64,000 nt of DNA from Telmatactis stephensoni (taxonomy: Eukaryota; Cnidaria; Anthozoa; Actiniaria; Isophelliidae), in assembly GCA_029948255.1 (NCBI GenBank), contig JALIZF010001440.1, forward strand, positions 124,001 to 188,000, in the 5' to 3' direction. Made by a program: the position numbers and the translations under genes. Position 1 is the stretch's first letter. Each line of letters opens with the position of its first letter. Under the pieces are notes generated by a model that was not told the origin of the DNA, made no database searches, and saw only the letters and a list, made by a program, of their open reading frames with translations. Of this stretch, positions 46,644 to 57,575 are shown in pieces.

Positions 46644-49600
46644 TTGTTGGTTGGTTGGTTGGTTGGTTGCTTGCTTGCTTGCTTAGTGTTTGTTAATTTG
46701 TTTGCGGTTCTATTTCATAATTTCGTATTCGTGTTTTGACGTTTTCCTTTTCTGTAACAGCGGAAATAGGATTTGTCCGCTAATTGGAAATTACAAACAC
46801 CATCAGAACCAATTGTCCTTTGGTATCGCATTAAACAGTTTCTCTGTGCTGTTCTGTATTTCACAGAGTTCTGGTAAGAAAAGAGTTCATTCCCGTGAAG
46901 CAGATCAACCTTTTAGCAGCGGGCTGGATTCAATTCATGTTACATGACTGGTTTGACCACGGACCACAAGACACTAAAAACAGGATTCAAGTTCCTCTTG
47001 AAAGACATGATCCACTGTACAGCCATAAAAAGCCATCTATGAGTATCTCACGGACTAAACCAAATAACTGCAAAACGGTAAGACTTATTAATAGGCCTAC
47101 TCCGGGCCCTAAAATCGCCGTAATTTGGGCGATCGTAGGCAATCTTAGGCGATTTAAGCAAAATTATCTCCAAATATGCACAAAACTTAAGGCGATTTTG
47201 GGCGATTTTGGGCGATTTTAGGGCCCGGAATAGGCCTTACAATAAAGAAAATTTAAGGAGAAACGTTAACTAAGAGAGAGATAACGTCTATTCTTTTGTC
47301 ATTATACTATGCTATTATAGAGATCTATTGATGATTCATTGTATTCATATATTATCACACATCTCTTCAGGACAAATCCCAGCCAGCCACCTATCAGAAT
47401 GACGTCACACACTGGTGGGATTTATCACAGATTTATGGAAGTGACCATGAGACCAATAGTGAAGTCCGCACACATTATCATGGAAAACTGAAAATACAGA
47501 AGGATGGGCTTTTACCCGTGAACAAGAAAACAGGAATTGATATCACTGGTAACATGTTTTTAACTGAAAATTGAAATCTTTGTAATGGTAAAATTTACGA
47601 ACGAGAGCTAGAGTATGCCGACTTACGTTTTTTGTTGCATAAGCTGGCACTTCAATATTTGTACATAATAATTAAGAAGTTCAAATTCCTTTTTTCATTT
47701 TTCTACACCAGGTTTTAGTAACAACTGGTGGGTAGGACTAGCATTATTGCACAACATATTCACTAGAGAACATAACATTATATGCGATATGTTGCATGAA
47801 AAGTATCCAAATATGGACGATGAAGAACTGTTTGATAAAGCCAGGTAGGGATGTCTACTATAGTACATACTAGTTATACAATGGTTTTGAGAGACATATC
47901 CTGGAATATCGCACGAGTCACTTGACAAGTGACGACTGGATCCACGGCATTCCAATCGAAACCATTGTATAACTATTTCATATACTTCAGAGGTAGGATT
48001 CGTGGGGAGAGAAGGAAGGAGGGAGGTAGGAAGAGGAAGGAAGAGGAAGGAAGGAAGGGAGGGAGGGAGGAAGGGAGGAAGGGAGGAAGGAAGGAAGGAA
48101 GGAAGGAAGGAAGGAAGGGAGGGAGGGAGGGAGGGAGGGAGGGAGGGAGGGAGGGAGGGAGGGAGGGAGGGAGGGAGGGAGGGAGGGAGGGAGGGAGGGA
48201 GGAAGGAAGGAAGGAAGGAAGCAAAGAAGCAAGGAATGATAGAACTATGATCAAAATAGCAAATATTGCACTATCCAACCCTACTTGTAGAACCGAACAA
48301 AATTTGCAGGGAAAAATCTGTTTGTGCTATAGGCTTATAAATTCTGCAGTGATGATCAAAATTCACACGATTGAATGGACGCCAGCAATCCTGAACTATC
48401 CACCTCTACGAACTGGGGTACGTGTCAATTGGGGATTGGACCCAGGAAAGGAAGTCTGGGAGTGGCTTGCAAAGTTTAATATTACACAAAACCCTGGCAT
48501 TAAACCACTGGTTGGACAGCCAAAGCAACTGCATGGTGTACCGTTCAGTTTGACTGAGGAATTTGTGTCAGTTTACAGAATGCACCCACTCTTACCAGAC
48601 TTCCTGAAGATTAAGTCTGCTGAAAGTAGAGAATGCACAGGAAAAAGGTTTGATGGATCTTTTTACACAGTATTTATAGCATAGCCATTGACCAATCACT
48701 TGCGAGTTGCACCAGCTTGTTCATTAAATAAACGCAAAAACAGTAGTATTGTACTGCAGCTCATAAGCACCGTTTGTCCTTTCTCAAGCAAGCAACATTT
48801 GTAGACTTGTAAATAATGAAACGCCTATTAGCTGTGCGCATGCGCTTATGATATTTCTCGCACAATACAACTACAGTATTCAAAATACGACATTGAGTCT
48901 TCAAGTGCATTTTGCAGCGTGACTGACCAGAGTTTGGGAACTTCAGCGATTATATGAAGAATGACGACACGGACATCACACATAGTTCTTTTCCGTACCC
49001 GCCAGCGCCATCATCGTTGAGGTTCCCGTATTCTCGCTAGAACGTCAGTTGATGCTTTCTCACTGTTTGAAAATTCATCGATGAAGGCGCGCGCATTAAA
49101 AAGAAGGTACCCTGATGTGTGTTGTTGTTGCTTTTGGTTGCTTAAGGTCCCATACATTTCCAAACTACAATTAAAAGTTCTTTTTGGTTTAAGTATTGTC
49201 ATTATTTTCAAATTTTTAGCTACAGTCTTCCCAACTACTCCTTTGCTAATGCAAGAAAAGTCTTTGAAAACGAAGGCCTGGCTAATGTTGTTTATACTTT
49301 TGGTGTGGACTCACCAGGAGCGTTGACTTTAAACAACTATCCCAAGTTCTTAACTAACATTAGAATGCCCAGTCACCAGCTAGATGGAGAGGTAAATAAT
49401 TAGTCCACAAGCATGTGAAAAGCTCTCCAAAGGGGAGGAGGAAAGAGGAAGAGACTAGAGGGGTGGGGCAAGGCTTTCAATTAAGCTTCTCCTTCCAACC
49501 TTTCGCCTTTCCTGTAGATGCAGGCTATAATCAACACAGAATCAGTTTCTAGCAAGCTGGGTGTCGCGTAAGCATTGCGGGTGCTATAATCAAAAACCCA

Positions 49601-51646
49601 ATGACTGGATAAAGATAGACTATAACTTACGAAGCTAAGTGATTTATAGCTATGATAACATTAAACCTACACTTCTAGAATCCAATCAGTATTCATTTCT
49701 CACAGACAATAGACGTAGCGACAATCGACATCCTACGAGATCGAGAGCGAGGAGTTCCCAGGTTTAACAACTTTCGTCGATTGACCAACCTAAAACCCGT
49801 GGAATCGTTTGAAAAACTCACGCCCAACAAGAAGCACGTGGCAGTATTGAAGAAACTGTACTGCAATGACATTGAGAAGCTTGATTTGTTGGTTGGTTGT
49901 TTGGCTGAAGAACCAAGACCTCCAGGCTTTGGATTTGGCGAAACTGCTTTTAATTTGTTTTTGTTTATGGCAAGTAGAAGGCTCGAGACTGACAGGTAAT
50001 GTATGTTGTATCAGGTAAATACGTTAGCATTCAAAAAGAAGATAAATACAGTAGAGGACAAAAACATTTTTTGTGTACAGTGCAGTAGGTAAAGTGCATA
50101 CAGTGCAATGGGTAAGGTGTACAGTGCAGTGGGTAAAGTGTACAGTGCAGTGGCTAAGGTGTACAGTGCAGTGGGTAAGGTGTACAGTGCATTGGAAGGT
50201 GTACATTGCAGTGGGTAAGGTGTGTAGTGCAATGGGTAAGGTGTACAGTGCAGTGGGTAAGGTGTACAGTGCAGTGGGTAAGGTGTACAGTGCAGTGGGT
50301 GAGGTGTACAGTGCAGTGGGTAAGGTGTACAGTGCAGTGGGTAAGGTGTACAATGCAGTGGGTAAGGTGTACAGTGCAGTGGGTAAGGTGTACAGTGCAG
50401 TGGGTAAGGTGTACAGTGCAGTGGCTAAGGCGTACAGTGCAGTGGCTAAGGTGTACAATGTAATGGGCAAGGTGTACAGTGCAGTGGGCAAGGTGTGCAG
50501 TGTAGTGGGTAAGGTGTAAGTGCAGTGGCTAAGGTGTACAATGCAATGGGCAAGGTGTACAGTGCAGTGGGCAAGGTGTACAGTGCAGTGGGTAAGGTAC
50601 GGTGTAAGTGCAGTGGGTAAGGTGTACAGTGCAGTGGCTAAGGTGTACAGTGCAGTGGCTAAGGTGTACAGTGCAGTGGGTAAGGTGTACAGTGTAGTGG
50701 ATAAGGTGTACAGTGCAGTGGGTAAGGTGTACAGTGTAGTGGGCAAGGTGTACAGTGCAGTGGGTAAGGTGTACAGTGCAGTGGCTAAGGTGTACAGTGC
50801 AGTGGCTAAGGTGTACAGTGCAGTGGCTAAGGTGTACAGTGCAGTGGGTAAGGTGTACAGTGCAGTGGGTAAGGTGTACAGTGTAGTGGGCAAGGTGTAC
50901 AGTGCAGTGGGTAAGGTGTACAGTGCAGTGGGTAATGTGTACAGTGTAGTGGGTAAGGTGTACAGTAGTGCAGTGGGTAAGGTGTATAGTGCAGTGGGTA
51001 AGGTGTACAGTGCATTGGGTAAGGTGTACAGTGCAGTTGGTAAGGTGTACAGTGCAGTGGCTAAGGTGTACAGTGCATTGGAAGGTGTACATTGCAGTGG
51101 GTAAGGTGTGTAGTGCAATGGGTAAGGTGTACAGTGCAGTGGGTAAGGTGTACAGTGCAGTGGGTAAGGTGTACAGTGCAGTGGCTAAGGTGTACAGTAC
51201 AGTGGGTAAGGTGTACAGTGCAATGGGTAAGGTGTTCAGTGCAGTGGGCAAGGTGTACAGTACGGTGGGTAAGGTGTACAGTGCAGTGGGTAAGGTGTAC
51301 AGTGCAGTGGGTAAGGTATACAGTGCAGTGGGTAAGATGTACAGTGCGGTGCGTAAGGCGTGCAGTGCAGTGGGTAAGATGATATGTACAGTGAGAGCAA
51401 GGTACAAATAATTTGAAATAAGCTCAAATGATAAATAACTGAAGTCTTTTGAAGTCTTTTTTTTCTTTGGGGTCTAGATTCATGACTGACGATTTCAATG
51501 AGATGACATACACTAAAGAAGGAATGGAATGGATCAAGCAACGCAATATGACAACCCTTCTGGTTGACGCTTTTAAAGAAGAATTGCCCATGCTTTCTGA
51601 ATTGCTTAAGGGCGTGGAAAATACTTTCTTTCCATGGGTTACTTAG
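44315..51646 (+). CDS. Alpha-dioxygenase-like haem oxygenase with cysteine-rich insert, gene B (11 coding exons)
   Basis: Coding exons: 44315-44528 (exon begins 44299), 44952-45030, 45602-45819, 46331-46502, 46867-47077, 47371-47548, 47712-47844, 48333-48647, 49220-49391, 49706-49995, 51478-51646. They total 2151 nt, 716 aa, with all phases closing. The N-terminus KMPLVLVLVYQFRQR resembles the plant alpha-DOX membrane-binding helix. The insert (about 77-150) is cysteine-rich (GCYSL, YCGEKKHMPYAAYNRC, CYCLSTKC) but departs from the WSC pattern of gene A. The haem domain has TIDGTCNDLKSPAMGSRLYR and QFMLHDWFDH (Q250, H254, D255). It continues with [53 protein letters not shown] (Y483, H486), LNNYP and [10 protein letters not shown]. 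One exon (48333-48647) spans what are two exons in gene A. AATAAA at 51756-51761. Function by homology: fatty-acid alpha-oxidation to 2-hydroperoxides. Confidence 0.9.
44543..44574. repeat. (GTCT)n microsatellite
   Basis: Seven to eight GTCT units lie about 15 bp downstream of the donor of the first coding exon of gene B. Confidence 0.9.
46556..46686. repeat. (GGTT)n and (GCTT)n microsatellites
   Basis: Alternating blocks of GGTT and GCTT tetranucleotides lie in the gene B intron after the exon ending 46502. Confidence 0.92.
47093..47237. mobile_element. MITE with GGGCGAT repeats, copy 2
   Basis: AGGCCTACTCCGGGCCCTAA and TTAGGGCCCGGAATAGGCCT are the inverted ends. Fewer internal GGGCGATTTT units explain the shorter length than copy 1 (34119-34385). 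It is inserted 15 bp after the donor at 47078. Confidence 0.8.
48000..48235. repeat. GGAA/GGGA purine tetranucleotide tract
   Basis: A strongly strand-biased GA tract of about 235 bp ends roughly 95 bp before the acceptor of the exon at 48333. The P-P-S-L-frame open frames on the other strand are artefacts of it. Confidence 0.93.
50073..51390. repeat. 21-bp minisatellite of about 60 copies in gene B last intron
   Basis: The unit GTGTACAGTGCAGTGGGTAAG repeats for about 1.3 kb, with GGCTAAG, GGGCAAG and ATGGGTAAG variants and a few indels. The array contains blocks duplicated at a larger scale: GTGCATTGGAAGGTGTACATT occurs near 50190 and again near 51073. The period is a multiple of three, so long open frames appear on both strands without being genes. 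Confidence 0.96.
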
Positions 51647-51856
51647 ACATAATTTAGTAAAAGGGTGGAGGAAATTTTGATCATTTGTGGGTTCAAACTT
51701 GTTGTATGGATTTATTAGCTGTGTACTTTTGTGTTTAGAACAAAGTAGATTCATGAATAAAGTGTGCATTTACTATAAGCACGAAGACTACAACTAAATA
51801 GCGCAAAATAGCACTGATTAAATAATGGGAGACATAGATTTTTCCTTCAATTTAGG

Positions 51857-52073
51857 GAGTGTTTACATGGCACTAGGATCATCCTAGCAGACGAATCATC
51901 CTACCTGCTATACATTTACTGCATGCTGCTTACATGGAAATTTGTGTCTTCACTTCGGGTACTGGGATCATCCTACTAAACAGAATTAATGCAGTAAATG
52001 TATAGCAGGTAGGATGATTCGTCTGCTAGGATGATCCTAGTGCTAGGACGAACCTAGTGCCTTGTAAACACCC
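51857..52073. mobile_element. Palindromic MITE downstream of gene B
   Basis: The ends GAGTGTTTACATGGCAC-type and GTGCCTTGTAAACACCC are inverted. The arms share CTAGGATCATCCTAGCAGAC, GAATCATCCTACCTGCTATA and TTTACTGCAT in opposite orientation. Confidence 0.8.
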
Positions 52074-52882
52074 CCTTAGATCCAGTACAATTTTTAATTC
52101 ATATTTATATTTTATGTAATCCATTTAATCTGATTGAATATGATTATCAACTGATTTGGTTATGACTGAGTAATGAATTCAAGAAGTTGTTATAATTAAT
52201 GTTTTTGTTGGTTCAATTCATTTTCCTTTAAGGGACCTTCCCAAGGAAACGTGAGGGCATCAAAACCCCAGACGATATTTGAAACAACCAAACAAAACAA
52301 GGAAGACACGGGAAGAAGGAGGAGGGGAAAATTAAAGGCTGCAAGCCTGGATGAACTATCATTATAAAATAATTACAACTAACCTCCCCAGAAATATGTA
52401 CCCAACCCAAAGTAATCCATTAGTCCCACAGACCACTAAACTAAAAATATCATATCACCCCAACCCCGATATCATGTAAAATTATTTACAAACCCTAATA
52501 ATTCCTAATTTAAAACATGCATGATCGACTAAAAATAAATTTAACTCGAACAAATCAAACTGTCCGACAGCTCAATTGTACTACTGTCCCACAGGGGGGT
52601 CACGCCAATTGCTATAACCCCATACCGACCTCACGTATACAGACCTTGTGTATACATGCTTTTGCCTGAGCAAGTAACAGTCCTATATGGAAGTCAAGCC
52701 ATATACACCCACGAGAAAACATGAAAATCCTATTTGCGAGCAAGTATTCCATTTATTTGAACATAGGACTTGTCAAATATTTTGACTCCTAGTGTATCAG
52801 ACTGTATTTGCTCATCCATAAAATGCTATTTTCTTGCATACTTGAACTGATAACCTATCAATCAAGGTTTGAATCCCCCCTT

Positions 52883-53330
52883 AAAGTGCCCATAAAGCCT
52901 AGCCAAATCCTTTTGAATCTAGAAATACATCATATAAATAAACGCTTTATGTAAATATTTCTGAATAAAATCAACTCCTCTCTGAGAATTAAGCAATTCA
53001 AATCTGAAAATGCAAATGAGATGACGTCAAAGCAGAAATTATTAAATATACAGATACACTAGATACGAATTTTATACTATTTAGTTGCAAAACAATCTCA
53101 TTGCTAAAGTACAAGGTATGGTGAGTATTTTTGCTACTTAACTGAAATGCACTTGTTTCAGAACTAGAATCAAAATCAAGCAAATTCCTGCTTTGACGTC
53201 ATTCATTCATTTGCATTTTCAGATTTGAATCAGTGCTTAATTCTTAGAGGAGTTGATTTTATTCAGAAATATTTATATAAAACGCTTATTTATATATATG
53301 ATGTATTTCTAGATTCAAAAGAGTACATGC
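52883..53330. mobile_element. Large hairpin element in unit U1
   Basis: Arms of about 130 bp: TTGAATCTAGAAATACATCA, AAATATTTCTGAATAAAATC, AACTCCTCTCTGAGAATTAA and CAAATCTGAAAATGCAAATG on the left recur inverted at 53193-53325. The left end shares its terminus with the 7333-7920 family. Confidence 0.8.
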
Positions 53331-56015
53331 ATTTTCAAGCTAAAGCGTTTGCAAGCTACAAGTGTCTGAAGTGTATACAATGAATTGCGTACACCGACTG
53401 CGTCATTGTAGCCTATATATTATAAACAAACTGGTACAATATGTGATCATACCGTAAAAAATCAAACCATATATAAACCAGAAATTTCTTAATAGTTGCG
53501 TTGTTGATTGAACAGTGAGATTCATTCATGATTAATTCATAATTCGCTTGATCAGTGGTCCTTAGGTAAATGTTTGATGCATCAAAAACATCCTAAAGAA
53601 AAGTTAACGGCCTACTAGACATTTATACGATTCATTTGCTTCGGAGGACATTTATTTTCACCTACAACATAGAGCTTGTCAAATATATTGACTCCTCTAA
53701 AAGATATTGTATTTGCTCATCTATAAAATGTTACTGATAATCATATTCTATTATAATATATAGCTACAATAAAGCGCGCGCTCTGATTGGCTAATTTACC
53801 GTGCACCATTTCACGATGGACGCTGTCAATCAAGGATTGAACGCCCTTTAAACCTCCCACGAATGTCAAACATAGTGAACATTTTCAAGCTAAGGCGTTT
53901 GCAAGCTACAAGTGTCCGTGCTGGCTAAGTCATCGAATGTACAACAGTGAAACTGACAACTTTCACGACGCCTCGTGCTCCGTTAGTGAAACGAAAACCA
54001 CACTATTGAAGACGTAAGATCATTTCTTTACAACTTTTAAATTGATGTTTCTTAAATTCTTGCTCGGGTACAAGCAGGGGAAATTTAGTGGCAGCTTTTT
54101 TTAGTTTAAGATAGAAGTTTAGACAACTTTGGTGTTGCTTTTTCAACTTGTTACTGAATGCTTTTAAAAAAATAATTTCTCATGTTTGATTTTCGTTTCA
54201 ATCTTTGAAAAGCAACTCTCAAACTGAATCAATTTTCAATAAAAATCTCGTATTCAAAGATTTTTTCACACTTTTGATAGTGTAATGTCAGTATGAATTG
54301 AAGATTCGATTTCGATTTCGTGTTTCGAGGCTTCACATAAACCAATTTCTATCGCTTGATCAGTATCAGTGGATCTTAGCCAATGCTTGATGCATCAGGT
54401 GCCGAGAAAAGAAAACACCCCACTGCTTAAATATAAGCTGGCTTACAAAACTTGATTGATCTTCCTTTTTATAATTTGTAATTACTAAAAATTCATTTTA
54501 CACAAATTTGTTATAACAAATTATCATATAGTCAACTGAAAAGTTATTTTTTTTTGGTTGCGTGTTGAACGATTGTTCATATTTGTCACGAATGACTTCG
54601 TAGTTTCATTTAAAACTATTAATAACGACAATGATCTTTAAAACCCACTTGAATATAAAATGACATAAATGAACTGTATGCACATGGACAACTTTGTGTT
54701 TTATTTGATTTTGTAAGGAGCACGATAAACGATCCTCGACACTCGATGAGAGGGAACAGAAAAGATTGACAAAATGCTTTTAAAAAAAGTTCCGTGTTTT
54801 AGGACTTTAGGACTTTTAGTTTACATATCATTAGATTTACATAAATATGTCAATCAAGGCTTTTACCAAATGCAGATAGTACATATTTTGACTCCTGTAT
54901 CCGAGACTGTATTTGCTCATCCATAAAATGCCGTTATTTTCATACTTGAACTGATAACCTATTAATCAAGGTTTGAATGCCCTTAAAACCCGGCTCCCAG
55001 GAATGAAAAACTTAGAGTACATTTTCAAGCTAAAGCGTTTGCAAGCTACAAGTGTATACAATGAATTGCGTACACCGACTGCGTCAGTGTAGCCTCTAAA
55101 CTAACTCATATGTGATCATACCGTAAAAAATCAAACCATATATAAACCAGAAATTTCTTAATAGATGCGTTGTTGATTGAACAGTGAGATTCATTCATGA
55201 TTCATTCATCATTCGCTTGATCAGTGGTCCTTAGGTAAATGTTTGATGCATCAAAAACATCCTAAAGAAAAGTTAACGGCCTATTGGACATTTATACGAT
55301 TCATTTGCTTCGGACAAGGACATTTATTTTCACCTACAACATAGGACTTGTCAAATATGACGACTCCAGTAAAAGATATTGTATTTGCTCATCTATAAAA
55401 TGTTATATTCATATTCTTAATATATAGCTACAATAAAGCGCGCGCTCTGATTGGCTAATTTACCGTGCACCATTTCACAATGGACGCGCTGTCAATCAAG
55501 GATTGAACGCCCTTTAAACCTCCCACGAATGTCAAACATAGTGAACATTTTCAAGCTAAGGCGTTTGCAAGCTACAACATAGGACTTGTCAAATATGTCG
55601 ACTCCAGTAAAAGATATTGTATTTGCTCATCTATAAAATGTTATATTCATATTCTATTATAATATATAGCTACAATAAAGCGCGCGCTCTGATTGGCTAA
55701 TTTACCGTGCACCATTTCACAATGGACGCGCTGTCAATCAAGGATTGAACGCCCTTTAAACCTCCCACGAATGTCAAACATAGTGAACATTTTCAAGCTA
55801 AGGCGTTTGCAAGCTACAAGTGTCCGTGCTGGCTAAGTCATCGAATGTACAACAGTGAAACTGACAACTTTCACGACGCCTCGTGCTCCGTTAGTGAAAC
55901 GAAAACCACACTATTGAAGACGTAAGATCATTTCTTTACAACTTTTAAATTGATGTTTCTTAAATTCTTGCTCAGGTACAAGCAGGGGAAATATAGTGGC
56001 GCTTTTTAGTTTAAG

Positions 56016-56696
56016 TAATAGCATGGTTGCCTCGGATTCTATTGTTCCGAGAGGAGCATTTAATGGCTAAATGCCCCCTCACTGCTACTAATCGAACCTC
56101 ATGCATAAGCATTAGGTACGATTAGTAACTAATCGTACCTCATGCATAAGCATTAGGTACGATTAGTAACTAATCGTACCTAATGCATAAAACATGAGGT
56201 ACGATTAGTAACCAATCATACCTCATGTTTATGCAAGAGTCCAACTATGGATACGTCCCTGAGAAATTTCCTGAGGACACATCCGCAGCTAGCAGTACTT
56301 GAATGATGCAAATTAGCTTCAAGTAACCTTTCAGTGTAGTCTAAACCATGTGGGATGGATTACAATACTATTCAGCATGCTTGTCACATTTGGGATGGAC
56401 TGGAATAATCTTGCGCATGCGTGGCACGACAATGTTATCACACAACGCTTTTTTATTTTCAATATTATTTGGTGAATATAAATAACTGTTTTAGACAAGT
56501 GAGTTGTAACGAGGCATTGTTTCCTTTGTGTTAGGTCTTTCTTGCACTTAGTTTTGTACTGTTCTGGTTGAGTGATAGTGTCTAAATAGAGTTCCCTAGA
56601 GTAATAACAGCACTTTTAATTTATTCATTTGTAACTTGTTATTTGGTCCAAATCGTTCTAGTTTTCCTATATACTTCCTCGGCAACCATACTATTA
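56016..56696. mobile_element. Element with TAATAGCATGGTTGCCTCGG termini
   Basis: The right end CCTCGGCAACCATACTATTA is the inverse of the left. Near the left end is a nested array of TAATCGTACCTCATGCATAA/TTAGGTACGATTAG palindromes (56090-56225). It is inserted in U2 only. Confidence 0.75.
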
Positions 56697-56701
56697 CAAA
56701 G

Positions 56702-56859
56702 TAATAGCATGGCTATTTCGGTTGATTAGTGATTAAATGTACCCTCAGCCTCGGGAGGTTTAGTAAAAGTCCCTCGGCCTACGGCCTCGGGACTTCCACT
56801 AAACCTCCCTCGGCTTCGGGTACATTTAATCACTAATCAACCTCATAGCCATGCTATTA
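56702..56859. mobile_element. Fully palindromic element with TAATAGCATGGC termini
   Basis: TAATAGCATGGCTATTTCGG, TTGATTAGTGATTAAATGTA and the CGGGAGGTTTAGT arm are mirrored on the right. It shares its terminal TAATAGCATGG with the element immediately to the left, so the two are related or nested. Confidence 0.8.
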
Positions 56860-57302
56860 CTTATAATAATTACTAAAAATTCATTTTACACAAATTTGTA
56901 ATAAAAAATTATCATATAGCCAACTGAAAAGTTATTTTTTGGGGTTGCGTGTTGAACGATTGTTTATAATTGTCACGAATGACTTCGTAAATTCATTTAA
57001 AACTATTAATTACGACAATGATCTTTAAAACTCACTTAGTATCAAATGACATAAATGAACCGTATACACACGGACAACTTTATGTTTTGTTTGATTTTGT
57101 AAGGAGCACGATAAATGATCCTCGACACTCGATGAGAGGGAACACAGAAAATATTGCCTTTTAAAAAAGTTCCATGTTTTAGGACTTTAGGACTTTTAGC
57201 GGTTTACATATATCATTAGATTTACATAAATATGTCAATCAAGGCTTTTACTAAATGCAGATAGTACATTAAATTATTACGGGCGGACTTTTTAATTCGC
57301 AG

Positions 57303-57525
57303 TGTCTCTTCTTCTTCTTCTTCTTCTTCTTCTTCTTCTTCTTCTTCTTCTTCTTCATCATCATCATCATCATCATCTTTAATTCTTCTTCTTCTTCTTC
57401 TTCTTCTTCTTCTTCTTCTTCTTCTTCTTCTTCTTCTTCTTCTTCTTCTTCTTCTTCTTCTTCTTCTTCTTCTTCATCTTCATTCTTCTTCTTCTTCTTC
57501 CTCTTAATTCCTCTTCTTCTTTATT
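57303..57525. repeat. (TTC)n trinucleotide tract before gene C first coding exon
   Basis: Long TTC runs with a short ATC interruption (57356-57377) lead into the polypyrimidine tract of the acceptor at 57558-57559. Gene B has a much shorter TTCTTC tract at the same place. Confidence 0.93.
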
Positions 57526-57575
57526 TCTTTTCTTTTCTTCTTTTTTTTTTTCTTTTTAGAAAATAGAAGGATACC

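Larger units (their letters stand above)
52735..57270 (+). repeat. Tandem duplication of the gene C promoter, first exon and intron 1 (units U1 and U2)
   Basis: Blocks occurring in the same order in both units include GTATTTGCTCATCCATAAAA (52808 and 54908), AAAGCGTTTGCAAGCTACAA (53343 and 55031) and ATATATAAACCAGAAATTTC. Next come AAGCGCGCGCTCTGATTGGC, GTCCGTGCTGGCTAAGTCAT and the donor TTGAAGAC|GTAAGATC (54006-54021 and 55914-55929). The last is a 400-bp block ending AAATGCAGATAGTACAT (about 54890 and 57270). U1 alone holds the hairpin at 52883-53330. U2 alone holds a 240-bp internal duplication (55337-55577 and 55578-55820) and the elements at 56016-56859. CTGATTGGCTAAT is an inverted CCAAT box, present three times. 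The region looks like alternative first exons for gene C. Confidence 0.75.
51647..57559. other. Interval between gene B and gene C coding regions
   Basis: This contains the gene B 3'UTR, two MITEs, and two tandem copies (U1 about 52735-54885, U2 about 54885-57270) of the gene C promoter, first exon and intron 1. A long TTC tract precedes the first coding exon. No protein-coding exon is seen. Confidence 0.6.

Noticed and set aside
47929..48332. G-R-E-G and P-S-L-P open frames joined to real exon sequence
   Set aside because: The part before 48333 is a purine microsatellite; the protein similarity begins only after the acceptor CTATAG at 48327-48332.
50073..51390. CRISPR-like regular repeat
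   Set aside because: The units are contiguous with no unique spacers, and the DNA is from an animal.
50024..51407. Open frames of up to 364 codons on both strands
   Set aside because: They are produced by the 21-bp repeat, whose period is a multiple of three; composition is purely repetitive and they lie inside the last intron of gene B.
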